Origin: Macrotrachela quadricornifera
Lineage: Eukaryota; Rotifera; Eurotatoria; Philodinida; Philodinidae
DNA length: 64,000 nt
Assembly: GCA_022393335.1 (NCBI GenBank)
Contig: JAJEKB010021303.1
Span: 1,046,556-1,110,555 of the forward strand
Direction of reading: 5' to 3'
The translations under genes were made by a program, and so were the position numbers. The notes below the pieces were generated by a model, which did no database searches, had not been told where the DNA came from, and was given only the letters and a program-made list of their open reading frames with translations. Shown here piece by piece: positions 24,943 to 36,854 of this stretch (the first letter of the stretch is position 1; every line of letters begins with the position of its first letter).

Positions 24943-26400
24943 AAAGGAAGGGAGCGTATAAGAGGACAAAGCGGCCCCTTGTCGGAATTCGACTTTATCC
25001 TTCCCATTTCATTATGTTTGTTGTCAGAACTCTATTTCTATTAAAATGAAACAATTTTATTCATTCCACATTGTACGCGACTCAATTTAATTACTCTTCT
25101 ACTCTCCATATTATATATAGAATATATACTGACATTATAGCAGTTTTGATTATCCGAAACATGCAGATCCACTCTGAATTATATACTAATCGATAGATCT
25201 CATTGAGGCATACAATGCTCATTAATGCCAAAACTGCCCTTTTTCACTGATTTTTGATCGATTTTCTTTTGAATAATCAGGCTAGTTATTTAAAAAAAAG
25301 ATTATATTTGAAATCAGCACAAAAAACTGAGTCGATCTATGTATATTTCAGAATAAATCATTGACTTTCATTTTCATAAGATAAGTCTGATGCATCCCTG
25401 AGCGGGACTAGAACTGAAATTTTCGACAAAAATGAAAGTCAATGAATTGTTTTGAAGTATATGTTGTGACCAAAATTGGAATTTGGTCAAATTCGGAATT
25501 TGACCAGACAAAATTGGAATATTGTTGGAGTGGAATATAAAACTTATTGAAAAACCAGTAAGAAGAATGGAAACAAGAGCAAGAGTGATGGTGCGAGTGA
25601 GGGAGAAGAACTAAATGAAGGTAGGATAGCTAGTCTTGATAAGAATGAAGGAGTTCTCATAGACAATGAGGTTTTAACGAAGACTAAGGTTTTCCACGAT
25701 TATTCACGTTAACTCCATCTGCAACTTTAACGGACACATTCAAAACATGTCACTCTCATTTAGACCTTCTTCCTCACTCTCACCATCAGTCTTTATCTTA
25801 TTCCTATTTTTGTTACTGGTTTTTCATCAAATTTTATATTCCACTCTAACAATATTCCAATTTTGTCCGAACGAAACTGGAATTCCAATTCTGTCCGGTC
25901 AAATTCCGAATCTGACCAGATTCCAATTTTGACCACAACATATACATAGATCCACTTAGTTTTCTGTACTGATTTCAAATATAATCTTTTTTTAAATAAC
26001 TAGCCTGACTATTCAAAAGAAAATCGATCAAAAATCAGTGAAAAAGGGCATTTTTGGCATTAATGAGCATTGTATGCCTCAATGAACTGTCTTACTCACT
26101 TTTTTCTCTCGATATTTTACCATCATTTGATAGATCTCAATGAGATCTATCGATTAGTATATAATTCAGAGTGGATCTACATGTTTCGGATAATCAAAAC
26201 TGCTATAATGTCAGTATATATTCTATATATAATATGGAGAGTAGAAGAGTAATTAAATTGAGTCGCGTACAATGTGGAATGAATAAAATTGTTTCATTTT
26301 AATGGAAATAGAGTTCTGACACCAAACATAATGAAACGGGAAGGACAAAATCGAATTCCGACAAGGGACCGTTTTGTCCTCTTATACGCCCCCTTCCTTT
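24943..26400. mobile_element. Giant foldback element, ~1.46 kb hairpin
   Basis: The two ends are AAAGGAAGGG(A/G)GCGTATAA then GAGGACAAA in inverted orientation. Inverted identity continues nearly unbroken for about 650-680 bases: the arms are about 24943-25630 and 25748-26400, with a unique loop of about 120 bases. It includes matched stretches such as CAGAACTCTATTTC, GCGACTCAATTTAATTACTC and TATCCGAAACATG. The right arm has about 58 extra bases (around 26086-26143) bounded by a CTCAATGA repeat. Frames inside are chance products of the arms. No target duplication could be assigned. Confidence 0.85.
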
Positions 26401-28103
26401 AATATAACTCGAAAATATTTCCCTCATAGTTCGACCTACAGAATTAATTTTGTTTGAATTTATTGAAGGTTACTACACAAAGTGAACAATAGCAATATAG
26501 ACATAGAATTTTTTATGGTTTAATAAAAAAAAATCTTATATTTTTATTTTTGAAATGACTTCCTTATTATTTGTTTCATTTCCTATGAAAAAGAAAACTA
26601 AATTTAATTTTAATAAAAATTTTCTGCATCAAACCATGATTTTATGTATCGAAATTGTTGTCATATATCATCATCACAAAAATAACATAAAAAATCTAGC
26701 AAGATACTAAGATTACATTATTGAGAAGAGTAATATCTTTTGAGAAAATGTGGAAATCGTAGTTCATGATGAGAAGTTCGCAAAATATAAAACTGTGAAA
26801 GATGAGGCTTCTCGAGTACTGCAATTAGTTGCCATCTCATTGAGCTTTCTTAAAACCGCGATTTTCAACGGCCATCATGTTGCGGTTCCTTTCAAGGATA
26901 CCGCAGTAAGTCTATATTGCGATGCAATGTACCGTGGTCAACAGCAGTTTATTTTGGACACCACGATTTTCAATGATTTAACCGCAGTCACTATAAAAGA
27001 ACTGCGTCTCGCTGCGGTATTTGTTTAAGAATTTTTCCGTGGGTAGTATTATAAATAGCCATCTCTATAGAAATAAAAATTTCAAAATAAATTAACCGAG
27101 AAAATGATGAAAAAATGCAGCTTTTCATGCTAATCAATTATAAAAAGGCACAAATATACATAGTAGGGTGATAAGAATAAGTTGAAATATATTTATAGCA
27201 AGAATTGTAAAAAGATAATGCCTACTCAAAAAATATCCTTTGATTAAAAAAATAAAAGTTTGAAACTATATCTAAGTCAGAAGATTGTTTTCAAAAGAAA
27301 TATATCTTTAGTTTTAAGCAAAAAAGTTTATTGGAAGCAGTTGAATCGATAGGACTGATCAAAACTTATATCTTTTCCATGACTTGCACTTTTAATCGAT
27401 TAGTTTTTCGAAATCTTTGATTTCTTTATCAATCTATATCGTTTTTATATATTTTCGTAGCTATTTCATAAGAAAGCTCGGTATTATAAGAATATTATTT
27501 AGAACTTGTATTTTTATAAATGTCAATTAAATAGGGAATAATTAAAAATCTAATATTAGAATATCGAGAAAATTCTAACTAAATGGAAGAATCTATGCGA
27601 TCTATTAATTCTATAGAACACCTCAATTTTTAGAGCAATTTACTTTTCTCCTTTGTGATTTCCGTACATCTGCATAGAATGATCAAAACGCTCTTTCAAC
27701 AGAGATTTATAAAGTTTCACCTTTATTATTTTCATTCTCCATGTTGATCTATTTTAGAAATTACATCTATTACATATCAAGCTACCAATATGAACTCTTC
27801 AAAGTATCTATTAGAACAAAATTTTAATAAAATTTTTGACATCTTTTTTTTCAAACAGATAAATGATGTGTATTATTCATATATTAAAAGTCGTTTGTTA
27901 TTAAATAACATTAAATTCATAAAAAAATAATTAGTTTAAGGTTGTGATCATACTTCATACGGTACAATTGTCTACCAAATTTATCGATTCAGCTGTCTAA
28001 AACACATGATTGATGTATATTGAGATTCTACAAGTTTAGCTAAAGCGACAATCCAAGAGTTCAATTCGATATTTGACCTGAAATATCTTTAAATATTTCA
28101 ATA
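26401..28103. other. Intergenic, no secure gene
   Basis: An open frame at 26750-27028 is less AT-rich and contains an internal near-repeat (ACCGCGATTTTCAA and ACCACGATTTTCAA, with CCGCAG/CTGCGG words). It starts at GTG and has no splice or domain support, so I do not call it. The rest is AT-rich spacer. Confidence 0.4.
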
Positions 28104-29044
28104 CTACTAGGTGTAAAATAATATTTTGCCAGGGAGGTACCACTATAATTTCAAATAGAAAGTGTGATGAATTTTATATCAAGTGAAAGCCCATGAAAAA
28201 TGGGGTTTATTGATAATAAATAATAAGGGGTATGTGAAACTTTTAATATTGAATTTACGAAACTTTCAGAAATTTTACACATTTTTGGGAGTGGGAACGG
28301 AAAGTGTTAGTAATTTAAAAATGGAATAAGATGTTTTTCTCGGATATTTTTACATAATTTGGTAGAGTTCGTCGAGTTCTACAAAACTGTATATATTAAA
28401 AATTTGTTGAACAGGATTCTTAGGTTGAAATTCATTGAAAGCTGTCTAAAGAAGGGACCCACAAATCCACATTTTTTACACTTTTTATAGAATATTTTCA
28501 ATTGTATTCAATTAGTATTTTTATGTAAGATGTCTGAAAATATACTCATTCGGTGCAGTGTTTCACGCTGCGCCGAATGAGTATATTTCGAAACGCCTAA
28601 GCGAGTAGAAATAATAAAAAAAGGCAATTTTTTTCGAAATTCGATTCTTTTTCTTCCATATAAAAAAAATGAGTTTTTCAAACGTTTTTTAAGATTTTCC
28701 AAATAGCTTTTTGAAATTTTTATCACGAAAAAATGCTTCAGAAAATTTTTCATATGTACAGTTTTGTAGAGTTCGACGAGCTCTACCAAATTATGTAAAA
28801 ATATCCGAGAAAAACATCTTATTCCATTTTTAAATTACTAACACTTTCCGTTCCCACTCCCAAAAAAGTGTAAAATTTCTGAAAGTTTCGTAAATTCAAT
28901 ATTAAAAGTTTCACATACCCCTTACTATTTAGTATCAATAAATCCCATTTTTCACGGGCTTTCACTTGGTATAAAATTCATCACACTTTCTATTTGAAAT
29001 TATAGTGGTACCTCCCTGACAAAATATTATTTTACACCTAGTAG
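28104..29044. mobile_element. TIR element with ~290-bp arms
   Basis: Both ends begin CTACTAGGTGTAAAATAATA then TTTTG(C/T)CAGGGAGGTACC. Inverted identity is high for about 290 bases on each side, including GGGAGTGGGAACGGAAAGTG and the AATATCC/GGATATT stretches. The middle (about 355 bp) has a separate short hairpin at 28538-28587 (ACTCATTCGG...CCGAATGAGT) whose loop side reads TTTCACGCTGC. The frame at 28508-28789 falls in the middle and shows no domain. The element is non-autonomous; its superfamily was not identified. Confidence 0.8.
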
Positions 29045-29730
29045 ATTGAACGAATGAAAGTTAATATTTGAATATTTTGATTATTTTATGCAGACACAAA
29101 TATATTATCAAAGAGAAATTTAAAATAATGATAAAATAGAAGGAGATCATCATAATCATAATTCTATAGAATATTTTCTTTTATTTATTGTTCGTTATAT
29201 TTAATACCAAAAAATTATAAGTTGAATTCATATTTTTAGTTAATATCGCTTAGTGAGAATAGTATGGTTCATATATTAGACAATATAGTTCTCTTTAATA
29301 GGAACAAAGCAAAAGATAAAATGAGAGCATCTATATACTTAACATTGTCTTTAAAAACATTGTTACCGAAATGATATTACAAAATATATTTATTTCATTT
29401 ATCATGCAACTATAACATCTGTCAGATCCAAGTTTATATATTTATTGAACATACTTTTCCAAACTACTTCAGAAAAGGTGAGAAAAATGTTTTTATTAGA
29501 AATAGAAAAGCTATTTTGATACAAATAATAATTATCTATAAAAAACAAAAAAATATCTCACGACTATGTAAACTCCTCATTAGAAATAAGAACAATTTCT
29601 CTCTGATAGGAAACTATGTTGAATATTATTAAAAAATATGACTAAAAAGCCATTTATTTTTGTAAGTTAGTATCGAATGAGGTAGATATAATGACCGCAT
29701 TCTGTATATTTGTTTTCAGTCTCTTAAGAA

Positions 29731-29962
29731 ACAAATTCTATCAAACAATGCAGTGTGAAAAGTTCTACAATTTGCATAGTAAATATTATTGTTGTTATTT
29801 TCAAAAAAAGCAAAATTTTCTGCAACCAATTTTCGCAAGGTTGAAATTTGGTCGCTCGAAGTTTGGACCATTTTGAAAATAAAAAGTGCAACTAAAAGAA
29901 AAGCGATCTTGTGTCAATTGTAAAGCTTTTCATGTTACATCGTATGGCATATTTTGTTTTTT
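29731..29962. mobile_element. Short foldback of the GCAGCGTGAAA family
   Basis: The left arm reads AATGCAGTGTGAAAAGTTCT then ACAATTTGCATAGTAAA. The right arm, reverse-complemented, reads CAAAATATGCCATACGATGT then AACATGAAAAGCTTTACAATT. The middle (CATTTTGAAAATAAAAAGTG then CAACTA) matches the middle of the copy at 46745-46995. Confidence 0.65.
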
Positions 29963-31531
29963 TAATACGATATGATAATTGATGAAAAACTGAAATGCAA
30001 AATATGGGCGTTTAAAATATCTTATCCATTAATTTTTCAGAAACAAAAATCCATGTAAGAAACTTTCTTTATTGACTTACTTACGTTTTGAACTAAAGAA
30101 AAATTACCGCGAACTTCTTCTCCATATATTACAAACTGAAAGAGAAAACTGACTCATTTTTCTATGATAAAAATTTCACTTCAATCTTTTCTTTAAAAAA
30201 TTAGACTTTTTTAAGAGAAAAAGAATCTTTCACTGTTAATATCAGACATAGTAATATTCGCAACGACTTTAGTCTTCTGATTATATTCATGAACAATTTT
30301 CAAACTGATTCTATTGTTAAATTTAATTAAAAGAAATTTTTAATAAGTCAAAATTAGAAGAATCGAATTTTGTCTTACTTGATCATTTTATTGTATTTTT
30401 TTAGTTATGCATAAATAAACAAAGCTTTAATGAAATAGGAAAGATATTTGAAACTAAATTATTTTCTTTTTTTACATATATGAAACTAATTAAAGCTTCT
30501 GTTCTGTTCAAAAAATGATAATTTTCAGATTAAAACTATGTTTTGTATAGACAAAATTTATAGAAAAAAAAGACTCATACTTTACATCAAATTCTATGTT
30601 TATATACAAGATTATGTCTCACAAAAAAATTTAAGTAAAACGAAAGCATTGAGGATTTTTTTTAGTCTATCACAGTTGTGTATAATGACAATTCCGTGCC
30701 CGTCACAAATCTATTGTTAATCAAAATTTTTGCCCATCACATTATACATAAACTGCAGTTGTCAAAAGCAATTAAATTCATGCTTTCATATATCTCTTAG
30801 CTATTACTGTGACAGTATGGGATATTATCTTTACTATACAACTTCTTGACATATAACTTGTCGAAATTTTACGAAAAGATTCTCTTAGATCTCGATCATC
30901 TATAATTAGTTTGACTGATTGAGAGTGTTACTCACCAAATCCTTGTAAGTCTCAATGAAATAATTTCGGTTTTCTGAAATTTTGAGAAAATGCAGATGTC
31001 TGATGGTTAATTTAATATTTCGGAATCATCTCATACTGTAACTTTTTCTCAAAAGTCACGATTTTAACCATCAACGATTCACCATTAGTAGTTTAATATA
31101 ACTAGACTATAGTCGAGATCTCATTTATCACAATTTAGTAGAGTTTTTTCAAAAATTTTTACTATCGAGAGAGTAAAAAATCAGGATTATAATAAGAAAG
31201 ATAAACGTATTCTCTCAAAAAATATATTTACAGAAACATATTTTTCAATGATTATAAGTTATAAACAATATAAACTTTTATGAAAATATACAAGATATTA
31301 ATGCGAAAGATAATCTTAGAAATAAAATATTATCTTTTTGATATGTATCAATGGAAATGATTATAGCTGGAAAAAAAATTAGTTTATTTTTAACCTTAGA
31401 TTACTCAAAATCTTTATCTTCATCCTTAGTATGGTTTTTCATGTGCTCGGTTTTTTTAATTATATTTATGAAAAATAATGAATCTGAACTATTTTTTAAA
31501 CTTTCTTTAAATATATCTGAGAATAATAATA
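29963..31531. other. Intergenic, no gene seen
   Basis: AT-rich spacer. A TTTATT (AATAAA on the minus strand) at 31383-31388 could end the transcript of the gene that follows on the minus strand. Confidence 0.45.
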
Positions 31532-32341
31532 TTACCTACTTATTGGTCTGGATATTGACTGACTAATGGCTGAGATAGGGTTGAAAGTTATTGAAATATC
31601 CTTGAAAAAATTCAAAAATGATTTTATAATTTAATCACTGATTGAACAATAAGAAAAGATTGACTTACTTTTGAAGGAGGTTTAAGAAGTGCATATGATG
31701 ATTCAATTTCTTTAAGTTGTATCATATGAAGATCATCTGGTTGATTAAGACAAGAAATAACTTGAAATTGTCGTCCAAGTGGAGGAAGAATTTCATCTTC
31801 ATTTTTTATAAACCGAATGATTCTGAATATCTTTTCCGTGTATACATTCGATAGTAAGAAGAGTTCTTGTTCCTGTTGTACCCAAAAATTGTTTATTTTT
31901 CAATACCTTCATGTTTGATGTACATGAACTAAATCCCCAACAAATAATTTCTTCTGCTTCAGTATAAGTTTTTGTCAAATCACGTTTAATCCCATGATGA
32001 GCAAAACGATTTCGTGTTGGTAGATGTGCAAATGCAGTTAAAATGAGTTTGAGGAATAAAAACCATGGAATTAATTTTTTTCGATTTTTAGAACGAAAAG
32101 TTGCATTTAATACATAATAAAGACATTCTTCTTGTGGTTCCCATTCCATCGAATAAAGCATTATTGAACCTAATTCATCTATCAAAAGATTAACTATTGG
32201 TTCAACAGCTTCTTCGATTGTGACAAGTGGTTTTCTTTCATAATCTTGAATTGGCATTAACATTCGACGAGGTTCATTAACAAAATCTGAAATTCGTTGA
32301 TTATGTCGTAAATCATCATTATCAACATATTTTGAAGCCAT
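31532..32341 (-). pseudogene. R-S-E type mono-ADP-ribosyltransferase, frameshifted
   Basis: Two exons on the minus strand, 32341-31669 and 31600-31532, flank a 68-bp intron (GTAAGT...TTTTTCAAG). The N-terminal frame covers residues 1-180 and matches the metazoan ecto-ART/arginine ADP-ribosyltransferase fold: a helical N-terminal part, YYVLNATFRSKNRKKL near 75-90, WGFSSCTS at 135-142 (the S of R-S-E), then FLGTTGTRTLLTIEC at 152-166 and GKDIQNHS at 169-176. A run of six T at 31802-31807 adds one base and creates a stop. In the shifted frame the E-x-E strand (EDE) and a normal C-terminal end follow up to the intron. The first catalytic residue is also lost: where the family has HRG/YRG, this copy has HHG (residues 115-117). 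The enzyme would transfer ADP-ribose from NAD+ to arginine; two lesions suggest a dead copy, although the homopolymer change could be a sequencing error. Confidence 0.75.
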
Positions 32342-33115
32342 TTATTAATATCGAAATTGAAATTGATTATATTAAACATTAACTTTTGTCCAAATTGTAA
32401 TTATAATTTAAGCAAAGACTTTAATGTCAGAATTTTCAAAGAGAAGTCAAATATGAATTTTTATTAGAAATATAATTTATAGGTTATATAAAAATTTTCT
32501 ATTATTGAGGTAAAAAATAAAATGTTGCTTCAATTAACGTTTATAATTCAGATAAGGTGTTTTCTATAAGTATGAGTAGATGTCTAATCTGGGTAGTGGA
32601 AAATGGTAAGATTTTTAAAATTTCATTTACAAGTATAGCAGGAAAACGAAAAATTTATCCTAGATGAACATGTATTAATGAGATTAAAAGGTATCTTACT
32701 GATTGTAGAAGACATTATATAATTCTTTGATAATCTTTCAGAATACTGACACATCAAAGTGTAATTTAAGATAAAAATAAGCTTTGCAAAAAAAGTGTTT
32801 GATATATGATCGACTAAAATGCCGAATCCTGTCGAAAGGGTGTAGAAGTGTTGGATGAATGCAATTTTATTATCCAAAGTATCTACAGACTGCAGTGGGA
32901 GCACGTACGAATAACTTCAAGTTTTTTGCTGATACAATTCACAGTAATTTTAATTAGTTGTGAAGATGAGAAAATAATTAAATGATTTTTTTGACTTTTC
33001 TACATCTAAATGTGGCAATTTAATTTCGAAAATAATGTATTTTCTATACCAGTAACATATTAATAATCAGTCTCTACTAGATATATAGATCTCACAAATC
33101 ATTCACTATACAATT
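32342..33115. other. Intergenic, upstream of the ART gene
   Basis: AT-rich spacer with no coding-like frame recognised. Confidence 0.4.
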
Positions 33116-33123
33116 TCAGTGCT

Positions 33124-33254
33124 CAGGGACGGCGCGAAGAGGAGAAAGCAGGGGGGGGGTGGGAATTCTCCGAAAATTGGAGAAAGCTCCAGCGTAATGT
33201 TCCAAAGCAGGAGAGGGTAACCCCCCTATCCCCCCCCCGCTCGCGTCGTCCCTG
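33124..33254. mobile_element. hAT-type MITE, 131 bp, with 8-bp target duplication
   Basis: The ends are CAGGGACGGCGCGA and, inverted, CAGGGACGACGCGA. The element is flanked by an exact 8-bp direct repeat TCAGTGCT (33116-33123 and 33255-33262). An 8-bp duplication and CAGGG-type ends are hallmarks of the hAT superfamily. The interior has G9 and C9 runs near the two ends, so the DNA strands can fold back. It is a striking GC-rich island in AT-rich sequence and is too short to code. Confidence 0.9.
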
Positions 33255-33262
33255 TCAGTGCT

Positions 33263-35154
33263 AAATGAATTCACAATTACTACAAAAGATTGGCATTTAT
33301 TATTTCTTAAAGACGTATATTTATTTAATGCCTAATGTGTCTTATCTACTCTACATTTGATTTATAAAAAAAAAGATCCGTTATGCAGGCAAAAGTACTT
33401 TTATACAGATGAATATTTGAGGTGAGAATGTCTTTTTTGTTGCGCACTTCATCAAAAGTTTCTAATCTTCGACCACTACAATACAATCATTATTTTTAAA
33501 TACAATAATAAACATTGATAAAACTCATGCTTTGCTCTCCTAATGTAGTATGACAGAAGTTTTCATTTTATTTACACTATTTTGGTTTCCTTAGTTATTC
33601 TAACAGAATAGACATTTCTGAAGTTATAATTAAAATTCAAGTAATAATTTGTTTGGATAGTTATTTGTCCGTTCTAGTTCAAGACAAAGCTCATCGATGT
33701 AACTCTTTTGTCTCCTGGCTAAATTCACTCTATGCATCATCTATTATTTTTCGTTAACTTTAGTTTTGAAAACTATTAGCAACTAAATACACATGTACAA
33801 AAAACTGTATAATATCAGCATGAGCGATCATTTTGTATAAAAAGTAATCGTTGCGTTTTCTGTTAAGATTTTCTAAAGTGAAGCGTAATAGACAGTTTAA
33901 AAACTACTATCTTATTTTTCGAACGGACGTAAAGGCAAAAGAAGGCAAATTGATTTATTGATATTTTTCTTGACCAACCCAATTGAATCATACGTTAACT
34001 AGAAGTGTACGCTGAAAATAGCGTTTTAGTAGAATATCGACTACTAGAAGCTATCAATGAAATAATTCATTTTTGAACCATATTCCAAAAATTTTCTGGG
34101 CATACACTTCTTGTGAAGTGATTTTGTACTTTTATAAACAATATTTAGAAGATTACCATCGCAAAAATCCAATTTCACATTAAGCTAAAATCATATTTGG
34201 ATTTCGATCCTTTTTTTATCGTAAAATTTCTTCAAGATCTCTCCTCAGAAACTATTGAGGAATGATCTCATTGAAAATTCTGCGTTTATTGTCAGGGTAT
34301 TTGCTATTCTGCCATCTTATAACTTCAAAGAATTTTTTAAAATATTCTTTATTATATATAACAAAGAAAACTATTTGATGAAACAATAAATAAATAATTT
34401 TTCTTTTTTTCATTTCATAGAATAATCTTTCATATAAGTTCTGTGTTTGATTTATATAACAAGACTGAATAATAAAGATATACGTACTACACACCATTAG
34501 TATATTTTTATTGATCGTTATTCGTCTAATTTATTATATATATATATATATTCTCGACGACAAAAATAAAGACATTGAAAATGTTTAGTTTATTTAGAAA
34601 AAGAAAATCATATTTATTTCAATTTGATAAAGTTGTCAATATCTCTAAATCCCTACGCCATTGCATGAAAAAACACTTGAGAAAATTTATTTGATTAAAA
34701 ATTGTTTATCTATTTTTAGAATTTTTTAATTATTCAATATTTTCATGTCTCTTGTTTGTGTAAAATATTATTATTTATCAGAAATTCTAATGTTTCCATC
34801 TCGAAAAAATCCTATAATATATTTATTTCATTAAAAAATTTTTTTTGGTATTAATTCAATATTTCATTTGGGATGATGTTTTATCTTCTATTGTATCCAG
34901 TTTATAAATAGAATTGATAAGACAATTAATTGGATGAAAATTATCATTACTGAACAAAGGATTATTTTAATTAGGTAACAAAATGAAAGGAAGATTTAAT
35001 TTTGAGAGTAATAAAAGAACATGATCGAGTAAAAAAAAAGATTTTTATCAATATGAATTAATTGTTTTTCATTATGAAAAAAGCCAATGATAAAGTGTAA
35101 CAAAGTTATTCATAAAATGAGTTTTCTCGATTTATTTCTGAAAATATTTCAATC
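33263..35154. other. Intergenic, no gene seen
   Basis: AT-rich spacer with a (TA)n run near 34537-34552. No supported frame. Confidence 0.4.
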
Positions 35155-35156
35155 TA

Positions 35157-36087
35157 CTTAGGGCATACCAAAAGTAGTGGCGCTATCATCTTATTTCCTT
35201 ATAGAAAGCTTGAAGAAATTTTATTTTGTTATGCAATGATAGAGAAAACAATGCTCTATTTTTCTATGCCATTTCATCAAAACTCAACTAATATCATAAT
35301 TATAAAATTTCCAAAAAAAGACAAAAAGAGCTGTTTTTTATGATATTGTAAAGTTATATGAAAATTGATATTTTTTGAATAGCTCAAGAACAGAAACAGC
35401 TAGAGAGCTGCGGTTTTCACTGTTCGAAAAAGGAGATGAATATGCATCAAATCATATATTACAAAGTTGTCTAATGTGACTTATTTAACATCTTCAGTAG
35501 ACTTCTTTCAAAGCAAGCCTACCCAGTTAAATGTTTACAGTGAATTCTTAATTGGTAGATGTGTATTCAAACCGCCAATGGGGCATCTAAAAAACTGCAC
35601 AAGATTCAGATATTTGCAATTGACCATTTGGGAATTATAAGTATACTAGTCGAAGTTAAAAGTGATTTTTCTGACAATTTCTGTAAAAAATAACTTTTTT
35701 TGTTTTTTTTTGATAAAAAACCATTTTTCTTTACTTAGTAAATTGATTAAACAAACTTCACACAACATTCTAGGAATAAGTGTAATATATGATTCGATGT
35801 ACCTTCATCTTCTCTTTCGAACAGTGAATACCGCAGTCCTCCAGCTGTTTCTGTTCTTGAGCTATTCAAAAAATATCAACATTCATATAACCTTAGAATA
35901 TCATAAAAAACAGCTCTTTTTGTCTTTTTTTGGAAATTTTATAATTATGATATTAGTTGAGCATTGATGAAATAGCATAGAAAAATAGAGCATTGTTTTC
36001 TCTATCATTGCATAACAAAATAAAATTTCTTCAAGCTTTCTATAAGGAAATAAGATGATAGCGCCACTACTTTTGGTATGCCCTAAG
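35157..36087. mobile_element. TA-flanked long-TIR element (931 bp)
   Basis: Both ends read CTTAGGGCATACCAAAAGTA then GTGGCGCTATCATC. Near-perfect inverted identity continues for more than 100 bases (GAAAGCTTGAAGAAATTTTA then TTTTGTTATGC). It resumes further in at TTTTTTGAATAGCTCAAGAA then CAGAAACAGCT, where GCTGCGG(T)...ACTGTTCGA is matched inverted. The element is flanked on both sides by TA (35155-35156 and 36088-36089), as in Tc1/mariner-type insertion. The short frames within are arm products and no transposase is present. It belongs to the same family as 46518-47260. Confidence 0.85.
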
Positions 36088-36089
36088 TA

Positions 36090-36854
36090 TATAATTTTGT
36101 ATTCTTAGTCGTAATAAAATGCTAATATCAATAGTAAAAATATTTCTTCTAAAAAGAGTGTTCCCTATTTTCTGATCCCTCACGGAACCTTATTTTTTTA
36201 TATATTGGTTGAACCTAAAGAATTGATATTTGTATTACGTATATTATTAGCCTATCGCTACTTTATACTAAAATTTGAACTTTCTATATATTATCATAAT
36301 CAGTTTGGATGCATCACAAAAAAAAATGCCCATGAAAAATTAGAAAAAATCGAGATATTTTTCATTTATGACTATAATGTTATATAATAAAAGTTAGCTT
36401 TTTGAGTTTAAAATATTAACATCACAGAAAATAGTATTATTTTTTGGTTCTACGTGTTATGTTCGTACAATTTATTGTTTATATATTTTTTTATTTATCA
36501 CGATCTGATAGATACCAGAATACAAAAATATACTTAGATTAGAAAAATTATTTCTTCGTCATGAATAGATAGTTAAAGGAAGACAATTCGTTTTATTTAC
36601 AATTATAGTACTTCTAAATGAAAAAGTTAGATCACTTTTGTATTATTTATACTTTTGTAACTGCACTAAGTAGAAGATTAAAATGGTGAATAAATATATT
36701 GTCATTGACATTATTTTTATTTTTTAAAATTTTAATATGTAATGATTTTTTTCGATTTTTCATTGGTTTTTTGTGTGATGTATCTAAACTGATAATGATA
36801 ATATATAGAAAGTGCAAATTTTAGGATAAAGTAGAACTAGACTAATAGTACACA
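36090..36854. other. Intergenic, no gene seen
   Basis: AT-rich spacer between two inverted-repeat elements. Confidence 0.4.

Noticed and set aside
24625..25044. 139-codon frame containing IEIFTKPMQKDL, faintly like a copia-type polyprotein tail
   Set aside because: It lies in two foldback elements whose arms force long frames. The similarity is one short phrase with no reverse transcriptase or integrase nearby.
26750..27028. 92-codon, less AT-rich frame
   Set aside because: It starts at GTG, has internal near-repeats (ACCGCGATTTTCAA-like) and no motif, splice site or poly(A) context.
35662..35967. 101-codon hydrophobic frame
   Set aside because: It lies within the right half of the TA-flanked inverted-repeat element and reflects T-rich arm sequence.
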